64,000 nucleotides of DNA, from positions 5,642,001-5,706,000 of the forward strand of contig BSYQ01000008.1 of NCBI GenBank assembly GCA_030272585.1. Reading direction: 5' to 3'. Each line of letters begins with the position of its first letter. The stretch's first letter is position 1. Of the stretch, positions 37,791-49,972 are shown in pieces. The translations under genes and the position numbers were made by a program. The notes under the pieces were generated by a model, which saw only the letters and a program-made list of their open reading frames with translations, made no database searches and had not been told where the DNA came from. This stretch comes from Bryopsis sp. KO-2023 (Eukaryota; Chlorophyta; Ulvophyceae; Bryopsidales; Bryopsidaceae).

Positions 37791-39479
37791 AATAGAATTG
37801 CTGCTGAAGGGTAAGCGCCTGAACAGAATAGGAGGGTCTGATGGCAAGGAAGGAGGGGATGGGGGATATGAAATTGCCCACACAAATCCAACCATGCATT
37901 TTCTTCCACAAATTGGTCAGGAAAATGTCTTTTTGAAGTGAAATATTGAGAATCACTCTCTGAGTTTCCCTCCCAATTTGTGCCAAATTCGGATGGGTTG
38001 GAGTGGGTTACACACAAGTACTTAGCGTTGGCACTTGATAAGGTAGTCAACGGACATCCTACCTATAACTTTCTAATTTTCTCTGTGATAAGCTAGTGTA
38101 ACCAACTAGTGGAAGGAAGGGTTTTTAGGACGATTTCATGTCATTAATTCGACTTGAACAAACGATGTGCACCTTGACCACATGCACCCAGAAATAACCT
38201 AGCCCAGGAACTTTCCGAACATTTCAAGGTGATGAGAAAAGTCTGACAACATAAAACTAGGATGAATGAGGGAGAATATCTAAGGCACTAAAATCATTCT
38301 TTAGATTTGCAACACTATAATCTTTGAACTTTCTTGTCGGTACTTCTGAGGTTGAGATAAAACAGTAATTTATGCCAGGGCACTGACAATGGCCAAATGG
38401 GGCTTACAAGAGTACTTTTCATTTCCACCCTTCTGTATATTTTTCCAATTGCCAGCTGCATCGCCCCTTTGTCTGGTTACGGTACAACTCCCGTACTCCA
38501 TCACTTTCCCATGAACTTCTTGCTCAACTTCCATTCCTCATCTCTTTTCCACCCCTTTTGACTCGTTGGATACCTCAGTCCTTTGTTTCCACGAATCCCT
38601 ATTGAGCTCAATTACCCCTCCATAACCTGAACTCCCACAGCCCCTCAAGGTTGTCAAAATCCACCTCCAGTGACATCAAGACTTGTACCTCTTCCATCAC
38701 ATAATTGACATTATTATTCATGAGATTGTGAACTGCATCACTCATTTTCCTTTGGTCATGCAGGCCAAAGGAAAGGGATAGTCATGGGAATATAAGGAAA
38801 GGGGGTGAAGACAGACAGGTTAAATGAGGTAATGAAGATTAATGTGTTGGAGTGATTCGTGACTGGAAGGGAGAGAGTGATGTGTGAGGATTGTAATCTG
38901 GGAGTGTGGAGAGTATGAACTTGGGGATGGTTGATGAAAGCTGGAGGTTGTGGTTAAGGTCGAATCATGATGAGAAAGGATGGGGTGGATGCTACATGAA
39001 GACATGCAAGTCTTTCCTTTTGTGTTCTATCCAGTGTGTCTCAACTGACCAAGGTGACCTTCCAGTCGCCATCATATCATCAAATACTCACACAAGTTCA
39101 GGGAAAACAAAAGATTCTGTGAACATTTTTGATTCGTACACACACAATGAGCGTCCCAAAAAGATTCGTTTCAAACCAGGACTGACCATTTTAAAGGTTA
39201 ACTGATCCAGCATCAGCCCACAACACTCAAGAAATGGTCTGTCTGAGATCTACCAGGCATACGGAACGGCAGGAAATAGTCTTGCTTACATTTTCTTCAG
39301 CAGAGTCTGTAGAATGTTTGAAAGGTTTATATTCTCAATAAAAGGCCCACCATTGTCAATATCTACGAATTTCTTGTTTGTTTTTTTCCGAACTGGCTTT
39401 TCTAATTCAAGATCTGCAGGAGACAAGATAGAAACAGATAAAGATCCAGTGCCATCCTCACGCGTCCTTCAATCCTTAT
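37791..39479. other. Intergenic, no supportable gene
   Basis: AT-rich sequence without splice-flanked open frames. Short frames at 38906-39205 and 37778-38050 have no recognisable content. Confidence 0.45.
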
Positions 39480-40280
39480 TTATGGACCCCAAAACTCCAC
39501 TGGATGAGAAATCCTTAAGTACACCCAGCTATTAATCTGGTATGAACTCCTGTCCAGAAGCAGCAGCACTAAGCCGAAAAGGCCAAATTTCATCCAACAC
39601 AACCTTTTCAAGTAGAACAGATTGCTGTCGACACCCGCCAATCTGGCATGCATTACACTAACCCACTCAACCATCAGATCCCTGAAGACACATCAAATAA
39701 ATGTCATTCAAATCCCAATCCGTCTTGATGTCAGTCCACCTTACATTCAAGCCAAAAAGCCCTACGACAACATGCATACCGACTCCCATGTATTTTCCAC
39801 TGATGGCATCACAGCTCTGGTCCATCCACACTCTCCGCAAAATCCTCTTCCATTTCTTGCTTTCAAGGGGTTGGATTTCTAGCTTGTCTTCAACATGGAA
39901 TGTTCTTTCCAATTTGGGATTGATGTGCAGTAGATGTCTGACATGGGGCCGAAATCTCGAATAGGGACCTCTATTCTCACTCCAGCCTCGTTTGTTTTTA
40001 TTTTTTCCAATTATGGCTTCAGCTGACCACCGATTTCTCCCCAATTATTTGAAAATAACGTCCAGAATTTCGACACCAAAGTCTCCCTGACAGGCAAAAT
40101 AAACTTCTTCAGATGATGACCCATAAAAGAAAGCAAAATTGCAATCAGCCCTTGGGCTGACAAAAATCTCACCAAAGCCTGCTTCTTATCGAAACAACAG
40201 AGCTTACCCTCAGCAGCCCTTCTTACTGGACGGTGGAGGTGGTCAATTCTATCAATGGCTGGGCATCTCACATATGTCAA
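39480..40280 (-). pseudogene. Right array: best-preserved block of the exon family (HINPKLER / GHHLKKF)
   Basis: Minus-strand open sequence includes ILLSFMGHHLKKFILPVRET, KFWTLFSNNWGEIGGQ, then KNKNKRGWSENRGPYSRF, HLLHINPKLERTFHVEDKLE, KKWKRILRRVWMD and VRWTDIKTDWDLNDIYLMC. The same residues recur in broken form at 11170-11640 (plus) and 60241-60540 (minus). This is the most continuous copy and may be part of a functional gene on the minus strand. No known domain. Confidence 0.4.
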
Positions 40281-40544
40281 TCATGACAAATCTCAAGGCT
40301 CTTCAATGTGATTCTGAGTGCCCCACAACTGCCAAAAAAGAAGAAAGTTAGAAGAAAATGAGGGAAAAAAAAAGGTGCACACATCAAACTCATTTCCTTC
40401 CCCATAACTCAACAAAAGCATTTGCAGCCACTGCAGTGAGGTTCCTAGGCCCCCACCCCAGAAGCTAAAACAAAAGTAACAGAGCCAGAATTGTCTTTTC
40501 GACCCCCCTTTTTCAATTCAACATTCCATTGTTGTGTTTCTCAC

Positions 40545-40743
40545 CTACACTCCTGGAAAAACGTTTTTTCAGCAACCTCCACCTCTCGAGGTCAAATAAG
40601 GCACATATTTTCACGCCAACCACTCTGGAAAACCTTTCCAGCCTCCCAACCCACCCAACAAACTTTTTGACTTCTGGAAAAGATAACTGCACAGTTGATT
40701 GTGGATCACCACTGTGAGATTTTGGTAAACCTTGCGGTGACAT
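40545..40743 (-). CDS. Right array exon, WVGRLE block
   Basis: Uninterrupted exon-like frame: FPEVKKFVGWVGRLERFSRV, then KICALFDLERWRLLKKRFSR, ending at GTGTAG|GTGAGA, phase 1. It is homologous to the broken plus-strand block at 10495-10644. Together with 39480-40280 it suggests one minus-strand multi-exon gene. Function unknown. Confidence 0.4.
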
Positions 40744-40980
40744 GATTTTTGAAAACGAAGCTCGCCAAAATGAATTTAAGAAATCGCTTGAAGAAAAACA
40801 AACATTGGATACATTTTATCATTCTGTTGATCATTCTCATGACTCTCTTCTAAAAGAAAAATTGTGTTGATATGATTGGGTTGAATATCGTACCCCTCGG
40901 AATTTTCATGGTTTGGGCCACCATTTCGCATTTCATTGAAAAGATACAACATGACTAACAAACACTTTTTCGTGTCCTTG

Positions 40981-42068
40981 GATTTCTTGCTGGATTAAGA
41001 AACAACGCGCTTCGTTGCAACATGTGAGACTCAAACTCACTCATATATATATGTATATGATCAGCCCCTGTACATAGCAGGCACACGCCTTGACCAGTTT
41101 AGAAGCTGTTTTAGAATACCCCCACAAACAAGTTGATATGTGTTGCTGAAAAGATACGCCATTGACAGTCCAGAGGGGTTTGCGTTTGTGTTCTAGCCGA
41201 TCGTTGAAAACCATGCCCTGATGCCGGGCGTATTTGGGTCGAGAATTGAAAAGACTTTGCTGAAACTATCTTCACATATTGCTCCAGACTTCTGAGCAGA
41301 ACTCCAAAAAACTAGTCCCACTCAAATTTAGAAAGGTGGTGATTTTTTCATCTTGAAATAATCTTGGTCCAGAATATCGCTTATGTTCGCTTGGAATGAA
41401 ATCAAGCTGTTTGATTGAAAAAAGAGCGAGTCCAGAAAAACATGTCCTTTTGATGAGAACAAAAGCCGTTGAAATTTTAATTAGCACCTTCGAAAGAAGA
41501 TACACGTCTGCACGCCGCATCAACAGAATTCTTGTAATGGATCTTCCAGAAACAGGCTGTTGAACTTTGAATGTTGCTTGAAACATGCAAATAACTGAAA
41601 ACCAATATATGGTCTTGAATTAGTTTATTTTTTTGCGAAAACTTTTAGACTCGTCCCCGCTCCCCCTGGTGTGCCTCCTTGGATTTGACAGGTCAGCAAC
41701 CTGCAGACATCGAAATAAAATCTCAATGATCTGGACAGATTCATTTCAAAATCAAAAATTCTGGCACCACTGGATGATGGCAAAACAGCAAAAGAACATA
41801 CAAGAGAACACACGATATTGCTTTCACCCTTACCTTCACGTCCAGATCTTGTTGGCTTCATCTTCTTCACAGAAAACTTCGATGAAAGACTTCCATCCCA
41901 CACACTCCACAATCTCGCTCCACTTTCCTTTCGAAAAAAGATTCAAAAGGAACTCTCCGAAGATATCTCCTCCATTTTTGTTGTATGCATATTTTCTCTT
42001 TCTTTTGTCCGTATAACTTTTTTTTTTTTTTTTCTAAACCTAACCCCCCCCCCTTACTCCTACAAAAT
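40981..42068. other. Array spacer with no firm gene
   Basis: Open frames on both strands (41272-41586 minus; 41633-42016 plus) show no recognised motif. The right end is the pyrimidine-rich flank of a TIR element. Confidence 0.3.
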
Positions 42069-42545
42069 GGGATTCCAGCGCCCCACCCACCCAAACCTAA
42101 ACTCCTCGCCGGGTCCCACGCGCCGGGGGCTTGGTCGAGGCCTCCGTTTCCAGAGCTCCTTGATCTTCAGGCTTCGATCTTGAGGCTACATGGCTGCACG
42201 GCTCCAAGGCTTCTCTTCATGGCCACCTGTTGGGTGGGGCAAGGGAGTTTTCACCCCCTTGCCCCAGGTCAAAACTGCAACGTTAGTAGACTGTCAAAAA
42301 CAATTATGAACAAAAGAGCCAGCAAACAAGACAAACACTTACCAAAGCTCATGATGTTGAATTTGGGGAAAGCGTCGAAGACAACTCTCCAGTGAACAAC
42401 AGGCTCCAGGCTCCAGGCTTGAGGCACGGCTCCAGGCTTGAGGCCACAGGGGTGGGGGCGGGGAAAGTTGGGGGTTAATCGGGGCTGGGACGGGGGGAAA
42501 TGGCGCGTGAGACGGTGCCATGGCGAGGAGCCCCGCTGGAAACCC
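42069..42545 (-). mobile_element. TIR element, right array copy 1
   Basis: 477 bp, inverted relative to the left copies. In element orientation it begins GGGTTTCCAGCG and ends CGCTGGAATCCC. The donor-like ATGAGCTTTG|GTAAGTG and a hairpin (GGGGCAAGGGNG ... CCCTTGCCCC) are kept, and the proline-rich frame reads MAPSHAPFPPVPAPINP. It is flanked on the right by AAGACCAGCGCTCCTCAATC, as in the other right copies. Confidence 0.75.
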
Positions 42546-43249
42546 TTACTCTTTCTATCTCTTTTTTTTTTTAATTGATTCGACTTCAACTGTTTTCATC
42601 TAAGGGGGGGGGGGAAGGAGGTAAACTCTTTCCCCAAGACCAGCGCTCCTCAATCCTTGTAGAAAAAAAAAAACGTTTCTCTAATCCTCCCATGCTGGGG
42701 GCATTTTTATCTTTCCCTATCAAATTCCTGTCATTTTCTTCGCCTCTAACCCACTTATTTTTTCTCTTTCTAAAATCGATCAAATATCTGAAAGGGAACG
42801 AGCCACAATGTCTGTATTATTTTTTCTGAAAAAGCAGGAGTGAATCATCGCGCTGGTCTCGGTCTGGAAAAGCTCATCTCTTTTCCCCATAGTCACTTTC
42901 ACTTTTTTCTTTGCCGCATTCAAATAATCCTCCCGGCCAATCAACTTAAATATCCCCATCTTTATTTTTTTTGGCTGTTGTCAGTTCGCTTCTTCTGGAG
43001 AAGAAAACTGACTAATCCCATCATGAAAATATTTTTTTTCGCTGTTTAAGCTCCAAAAAATGCCAATCTCAGTGGAAAAAAAAAATTATCATCCCAACTG
43101 AGCCATGTCCAAGATACCCAGAGCAGCAGCCTTCAAAAACATCTGAAAAAGAAAAAAAGTTTGATTTCAGGAGACAACTAATCATTCCTTTTGAAGTACG
43201 GACAAAACACAGGCTTCAACGCAAAAACACACCCAAACACCCCACACTC

Positions 43250-44400
43250 ACACAAAAAAATTCTGTCCACCACCAAACATATTTTTTTTCCTTCTTGATA
43301 TCAGTTCATGGTACAAAATGCAGGTTTTCCATACTTTTGAAACCAGTTGTCTCACCTTTTCTTCTTTTCCTTGCCAATGGTGTGCTTCCTCTTCCAACAA
43401 TGTCTGCCAGAAACTTGACTGTTGATGAACTAACTCCTCACGATTGCTAAAGGAAATTACCCCAGCCAGTTGAAAAAAAAAAGCCAAGCACTTGGCTCAG
43501 TGAGAATACTTGACAGAATTGAACAAGAAACACGTGTCTTCGTGCATTCATCTTGTGTATTTTTAAGTTTTTTGAATATTGAGAAGAGCTTCACATCAAG
43601 AAGCAAAAAATGTTGCGCAAAATTCTATAGAACTTTCGATTGAAGAATGCAGAACCAAGCTATTTTCATCTTGCTGTGTCGCCCGGCATTTTTGTAATTT
43701 TCTTGAAACGATGAGAACTTGAAAAGTTGATACTTTTTCAGCAAAGGCCAGGAAAGCCTGTTCGTTAATAGTGTCCAGAACACCATGTATATCTTGCCAA
43801 CAAGAAAAAAACAAAGAAACAACGAAAAATTATGTTAAAAACTTGCAGATGACTTTGCTGATGGTCCCTGACGGGACCTGTTGAGATATTGGAAGGTTGA
43901 CTTTTGAGTCCATGAGATTCAACTTGACAAGGCCTGATTCATTGACTGAACGCAAGACTGATGACCTTTGAATAGCTTTTGTTGCTTCACTCATCTGATG
44001 CAATGCGATTCCTGGTGTATTTCATTAAATGCCATCTGCAGATATCAACAGAGAACAAAACTCAGAATGTGCAAACATGTACATAATCAAATTTTGGCGA
44101 TGCAAACCAAAATATTCCTCAGCCTGAAAATAGGACTGAACGCTGCAAAATTCTAACAGACCATGGCTCGAAGATAAACTCAAAAGCACCAAATATGAAG
44201 TGAACACAACATACGAATTCAGTTGAAAGAAATGAACAAAATCCTCACCTGTACCTCCATGTGGCAGAACTTCCTTGCGCACTTTGTGATCCAGAAAAAT
44301 TCATATTGTGCTTCCAATATTCCAACTGCAATTCTGGAGTTTCCCTTTATCAATGTATAAGCACCACCATCTGTGGATATCAACATCCACTAAGGGGGTT
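43250..44400 (-). pseudogene. Right array exon set, copy between TIR elements 1 and 2
   Basis: On the minus strand, a CARKF exon (FWITKCARKF) ends near 44250 at GTACAG|GTGAGGA. A second exon starts at 44035 after CTGCAG (MAFNEIHQESHCIR, then a TGA). A third, about 43814-43680, reads TINEQAFLAFAEKVSTFQVL and IVSRKLQKCR. Order and splice sites match 6.6-7.2 kb on the plus strand. One stop makes this copy probably inactive. Confidence 0.45.
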
Positions 44401-44836
44401 TTGACAGACACTGTTCGATCAGGCTCACATCTTCCCCTGTAGAATAAACACAGAATCTTATGAAAACATCCACTGATACAAAAAATGAAAAACAGGAAAA
44501 AAATACAGCAAGCTAAAAATATTCAAAAGGAAACAAACAAATCGTGAATAACAAGAGCAGAATTTACCTTATCGCTCGAAGTTCGGCACCATCTGATGCC
44601 TGAGTAAAGCTCTTCCATTATCTTCCATCCAAGATTCTCTGCTTATAGGAACCTTACTTATGCCCTTTTTCTGGAGATTGAATTGCGCCCTTCCTTCCTC
44701 CGCATCTCCAAGAGGCCATAGGCCTTTTTCTTTGACCTTATATACTATAGTTTCTCTGATTTAAACCCTATCCTTTCTTTTTTTTCTTTGATCTAATTTT
44801 TCCTCCTCTACCCCCCCCTTTTCTCTCCTACTAAAC

Positions 44837-45317
44837 GGGATTCCCAGCGCCCCACCCACCCAAACCTAGACTCCTCGCCGGGTCCCACGCGCCGGGGGCT
44901 TGGTCGGGGGCTCCGTTTTCAGAGCTCCTTGATCTTCAGGCTTCGATCTTCATGGCTACAAGGCTACAAGGCTTCTCTTCATGGCCACCTGTTGGGTGGG
45001 GCAAGGGAGCTTTCACTCCCTCACCCCAGGACAAAAATAATGCGTTAATAGACTGTCAGAAAGAAAAACAAAACAAGAATGAAGCGAACAAGACAAACAC
45101 GTACCATAGCTCATAGCGTTGCGTCGGGGGAAAGCGTCGAAGACAACTCTCCAGTGAACAACAGGCTCCAGGCTCCAGGCTTGAGGCTCCAGGCTTGAGG
45201 CTCCAGGCTTGAGGCCACAGGGGTGGGGGCGGGGAAAGTTGGGGGTTCATGGGGGCTGGGACGGGGGGAAATGGCGCGTGGGACGGCGCCATGGCGAGGA
45301 GCCCCGCTGGAAATCCC
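44837..45317 (-). mobile_element. TIR element, right array copy 2
   Basis: 481 bp; in element orientation the ends are GGGATTTCCAGCG and CGCTGGGAATCCC. The donor-like site is GTACGTG instead of GTAAGTG, still a valid donor. The hairpin segment has diverged on both sides. The proline-rich frame MAPSHAPFPPVPAPMNPQLS is intact. Confidence 0.75.
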
Positions 45318-46306
45318 TACCCTTTTATCCCCCTTTTTTTTTAATTGATTTTATCTTTTTTTTTTTTCATCTAAGGGGGGGGGGGGAGGAGGTAAACTAT
45401 TTCCCCAAGACCAGCGCTCCTCAATCCTTGTAGAAAAAAGAGTGTTTGTCGAATCCTCCCATGCTGGGGGCATTTTTATCTTTTCCCATCAAATTCCTGT
45501 GATTTTCTTTGCCTCTGACCCAGTTAATTTTTTCCTTTTTTTTCATATCGATCAAGTATCTGCAACGGAACGAGCCACAATGTCCGTATTGTTTTTTCTG
45601 AAAAAGCAGGAGTGAATCATTGCGCTGGTCTTGGTAAGCTCATCTCTTTTCCCCATAGTCACTTTCACTTTTTTTCTTTTTTTTTCCCCATCTTTTTTTG
45701 GCTGTGGTCAGTTCGCTTATCTGGAGAAGAAAACTGACTAGTCCCATCATATTGTTCTTTTTTTGGATCCCTGGGTCCCTCCCAAAAATGCCACCCTCTA
45801 AAGCAGCACCCTTCCGAAACATATGAAAGAGAAAAAAAGGTTTGATTTCAGGAGGCAACTGATCATTTCCTTTGAAGTAGCATTCAATTCGAAACCGCCC
45901 CACCCACCCACCCGATACTCACACGATAAATTTCAGTCCACCACCAGATCGGACGGAGCATCGAGCTAAACATGAAACACTCTGTTGGGAATTCCCTCCA
46001 AAGGCACAGCTGCTCCCCATTTCAAATCCCTGATAATACATCTGGGCTTCAACTTATCCCTCATCCAAGCCCTGGTCACCTATTGCCACATGAAGCAGAT
46101 TTTTTTGAACAGACAATCATAATTTCTTCATTTGAACAGTTTTACATTAGCCATTTTTTTTGCTCTGGTGTTGGTCGATGTCCTTATTTGATTTGCCACT
46201 GGAATCCCATAAGTTTCATTAAACCTACCTGGACACAGTTTGAGCTCCATCCACCAGCCCAGGAGAAAAAAGAAAAAAGAAAATTTAGGAGTGCTGTCAC
46301 ATACCT

Positions 46307-46916
46307 TCAATCACCAAGGTTTTCAGGAGCTCTGTTCTGGAAGGCTGGGTTTATCCACATTAAATCCGTATCTTTCTGTTTGGGTCGATTCGTCAATGTG
46401 CAGTGCCTCAATACCTCGGCAGAGATTCCAGTCTCCATGGCATCATTTCCAAACACACCTACGCTACCACCAGGAACCTTTATCCAGCTGACAAAGAAAA
46501 CACAATATGCCGAAATATGGGAACTGCTTGTAGATTCTACTGAGTGCAAAAGGGGACAAAAATTTCATTTCCCTCCACCAGCACTTCATTTCAGATTCAA
46601 CCAAGAGCACCCCCACAGAAAGAAAACCTTGAACAACAGTTTGCAGGAAAAAGAGCGAGCGCCATTTTAACACAGATGGATTTGGGTCAGCGTTCGGAGG
46701 GAAAACGAAGTCACACCCACCGTGGATCGTAATTTTGAGATTTTGCCGGCTTCCAAAATCGAGTTTTTGGTAACTGAGATGTTTCTCGTCATGGTTCACT
46801 CCTCGCCGGCTCCCAGCAAAGTGATAGGGAAAATTACATCCATGAAATGGCCACGTTGTTTTTCCCCATGAACTGAACACAATCCACAATCTAGAAAACC
46901 AAGAAAAGAAATACAT
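46307..46916 (-). pseudogene. Right array: two exon-like blocks of unknown function
   Basis: A block from about 46890 (after TTTTCTAG) reads CNFPYHFAGSRRGVNHDEKH and YQKLDFGSRQNLKITIHGG. A second, from about 46490 (after TTTGTCAG), reads WIKVPGGSVGVFGNDAMETG and DTDLMWINPAFQNRAPENL to a GTGATT site. Both look protein-like but the connecting phases are not resolved, and a long plus-strand open frame overlaps the same DNA. Confidence 0.3.
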
Positions 46917-47192
46917 CAGATATGCATCACCTTTTCTTCAGCGACCGAAGGAAAAAATAACAAGGTCCACAGGAAATTTGACGGGGACAAGAAACAGAAA
47001 CAGGGGGTTCTTTCTTAATGCGGTTTTGAACTTATACCATTACATCCTTGGGGTTTTCCACCATTTTTTTCAGTCAGGAGTGTAGCTGGCTGTGATGGAT
47101 AGGCAGCCGACCACACATTTTACTCTTGAACCCAGTCCACAGTAAGAAATGCAGGCTGCAGGTTTCCATACTTTTGAAACCAGTTCTCTCAC

Positions 47193-47401
47193 CTTTTCTT
47201 ACTTTCGTGTTTCCTCTTGGAACAATTCTTGCTTGTCCCCTGATGGGATCTATTCAGATACGGCAGGTTGAAAATTTTGAGTCCATGATGCAGCTTGATA
47301 AGGCCTGATTCACTGATTGAACGCAAAACAGGTGGTGTTTTTTCACTCATCAAGGTGCATTGGAAGTCCTGGTTGCATTCGATCGGTCCATTGGATGCCA
47401 T
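47193..47401 (-). CDS. Right array exon, intact NLPYLNRS copy
   Basis: An uninterrupted exon begins after TTTCTGCAG and reads MASNGPIECNQDFQC, then SISESGLIKLHHGLKIFNLP and YLNRSHQG, ending at AAAAG|GTGAGAG. It is the only fully open member of a set with copies at 6867, 9057 (plus) and 44035 (minus). A diverged relative may lie at 49972-49430 (RNLPYLKRLLFQ). Product unknown. Confidence 0.4.
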
Positions 47402-47817
47402 CTGCAGAAATCGACAGAGAACAAATCTCAGAATGTGTGGAGTTGTACCATCAAACTGCAAGGCTAACCAAATAAATATTTGTTCGAGAAAAGGACAGAA
47501 CAGGCCATAACTTGCATAGGCATTCAGAACTGCTGAATATGAAGTGAAAAAACACATAAAACCACAGCGAAAAAACCATCAAAAATATTCTCACCTTCAG
47601 CTTCAGGCATGGGGACTCCCTTGCACACGTTGGGATGCAAAATATCCACAGCCAACTTCAAAATCTTCGACTCCCACTCTCTCCAAATCGGTTCACATTT
47701 AAATCATTCTTTTTCAGATTTTTTTCCACTTCTTTTCACCTTCCTCGCCAAACAGTTTCCTTTTTTACCCTAAAATTCATCTCTTTTTTTTTTTTTTTTC
47801 AACTCCCCCCTCCCCCC

Positions 47818-48271
47818 GGAATTTCCAGAGCTCCACCCACCCAAACCCAGACTCCTCGCCGGGTCCCACGCGCCGGGGGCTTGGTCGGGGGCTCCGTTTT
47901 CAGAGCTCCTTGATCTTCAGGCTTCGATCTTGAGGCTACATGGCTGCACGGCTTCTCTTCTGGCCACCTGTTGGTTGGGGCAAGGGAGCTTTCACCCCCT
48001 TGCCCCATGGAAAAACTGAAACGTTAATAGAGTGTCATGGAAAAAAAAGAGCGAGAATATTGCAAAGAAGACAAATACATACCAAAGCTCATGACGATGC
48101 GTCGGGGGAAAGCGTCAAAGACGACTCTCCAGTGTTTCGGCTCCAGGCTTGAGGCTCCAGACTTGAGGCCACAGGGGTGGGGGCGGGGAAAGTTGGGGGT
48201 TCATGGGGGCTGGGACGGGGGGAAATGGCGCGTGGGACGGTGCCATGGCGAGGAGCCCCTCTGGAAATCCC
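47818..48271 (-). mobile_element. TIR element, right array copy 3
   Basis: 454 bp; in element orientation the ends are GGGATTTCCAGAG and CTCTGGAAATTCC. Two bases near each tip differ from the other right copies in a compensatory way. The donor-like site is GTATGTA after ATGAGCTTTG. The proline-rich frame is disturbed here. Confidence 0.75.
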
Positions 48272-49429
48272 TACCCTTTGTATCTCTTTTTTTTTTTTTT
48301 CCAATTAAGTGTTTTTTTTATCATCCTAAGGGGGGAGGGGGGACTCTTTTTCTTAAGACCAGCGCTCCTCAATCCTTAAAAAAAAACCTGAAGTTTTTTC
48401 AAATCTAAGAACTGTTTCCTTTTCATGAACTATCCATATAATTTTTTTCTCTCACCATTTTTTTTTCTTTGACATTAGTGAAGCCCACTGTTCTCAACAA
48501 TTTTTTTTTTCCCAAAAAATCAGGAGTGAATCATCGCGCTGGTCTTGGTCTGACTAAACTCAGATACAAACTCATCTTTTTTGTCCCTTTGTCCCTTTCA
48601 ATTTTTTTTCTTGCCAAAATAAAGATGACAGGTCACTTCTTCTGGAAAATCAGACTGACTAATCCCATCAGTTCACTTTTTTTTCCTTTTGAATCCTTGG
48701 CACCTTTCCACAAATACCACCCCCAGAGCAGCAGAATTTTAAAACATCTGAAAAATAAAAAAAGGTTTGTTTTCAGGAGGCCATGATTATTTCTTTTGAA
48801 GTGCGGGTAAAACGCGGCATCCAATGAAACTCCCAATACCCCCCCTCCAAAAAAAAAAAAAAAGAGATTTATAGAAAAATAAAGTCTGACAACCAAAAGA
48901 AAAACAAAATACTGCCTTGTTTGATCCAATACCATCATACAAGCAATGTATTATCGAACTCGTTTTTTTGGGCATCGACTGTCAAATCCAAAGTCAGGTA
49001 ACATGGCTACCTGAACAGGATTTCCAGTTTTTAACTATGGGCTGTGGAATCACACCATCAAACATATTTTTTCCCCCTTGATCCTAGTCCACGAGAAGAA
49101 AAATGCAGGTTGAAGGTTTTCAAATTTTTGAAACCAGTTGTCTCACCTGTTCTTCTTTTCCCTGCCAATGGTGCACTTCTTGTTGGAACAATGTTTATCC
49201 ACTCCTCACAATTGCTGAAGAAAACGACTCCCGAGCAGTTCGATTATTGGTTAAGAAACACGTGTCATTCATCTTGTGTATTTTACCTTTTGTATAAGAG
49301 TCCTTGGCAGTTTGTAACGAAGAGTACAGAACCAATACAGATCGTTAATTTTCTCGAAATCATGGCAACTTGAATGGGACATTCAGCTCTTTGCACATTA
49401 GAAAACGGATTTGGACTCAGATACTCCTG

Positions 49430-49972
49430 TCAACCTGTCTTCAGAATGGAAATAAGACCCTCGAAAAAATTGCGACCGTAATGGGAATTGCAGTAAGTGA
49501 TTAAGCTTGACCAGGATTGGGGACGGCACATTCCTTGAACAAACACTTGGTGCATTGAAATCTTAGAAGGAGGCAATCTGTGGAGAGCCTTGGAAAAAGA
49601 TGATTCGACAAACTTTCCTCGACGGGGAAAAGAATCTTCGGCCTCTTCACGGTCGAAAGATAGCCGCCGTTGAAAGAGAAGTCGCTTGAGATATGGTAGA
49701 TTGCGGTCGCCATGAAACAGAACCCCCGTTTCGTCTCTGTCGCACAGATTTGATTCGTTTTGACGAAAAACTGTGAAACAATTTGTTGTTCGAGAGCACA
49801 ATGGACTCCGTCGGACGACGACCCTCTTGATTGGTATTTTTAACAAGTACGAAAAGATGAGAAACGAATAGAGTCGAAAAAACCAGTCGAAAAAACCAGC
49901 CGCGAACATTGAAAGAATCTTTGAGCGTTGAACGATTTGTCTTTGTTCGGGAAATCCGAATCGATGACACAT
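49430..49972 (-). CDS. Unrecognised 180-codon open frame at the edge of the right array
   Basis: Open from about 49972 to 49430 with protein-like content: CDRDETGVLFHGDRNLPYLK, LSFDREEAEDSFPRRGKFVE, LPPSKISMHQVFVQGMCRPQ. The NLPYLK motif recalls the array exons' NLPYLNRS, which suggests a distant relative. The first 60 residues are hydrophobic and may be intron. No start or splice sites fixed. Confidence 0.35.
   Translation of the reverse strand: MCHRFGFPEQRQIVQRSKILSMFAAGFFDWFFRLYSFLIFSYLLKIPIKRVVVRRSPLCSRTTNCFTVFRQNESNLCDRDETGVLFHGDRNLPYLKRLLFQRRLSFDREEAEDSFPRRGKFVESSFSKALHRLPPSKISMHQVFVQGMCRPQSWSSLITYCNSHYGRNFFEGLISILKTG

Noticed and set aside
45972-46670. A 232-codon plus-strand frame
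   Set aside because: The opposite strand carries exon-like blocks with acceptor and donor sites that match the array's orientation, so the plus frame is more likely a shadow.
3415-48271. TIR elements as independent small genes encoding a proline-rich protein
   Set aside because: The proline-rich frame is not kept in all copies and no start, stop and splice combination is conserved in all six, whereas the terminal repeats are.
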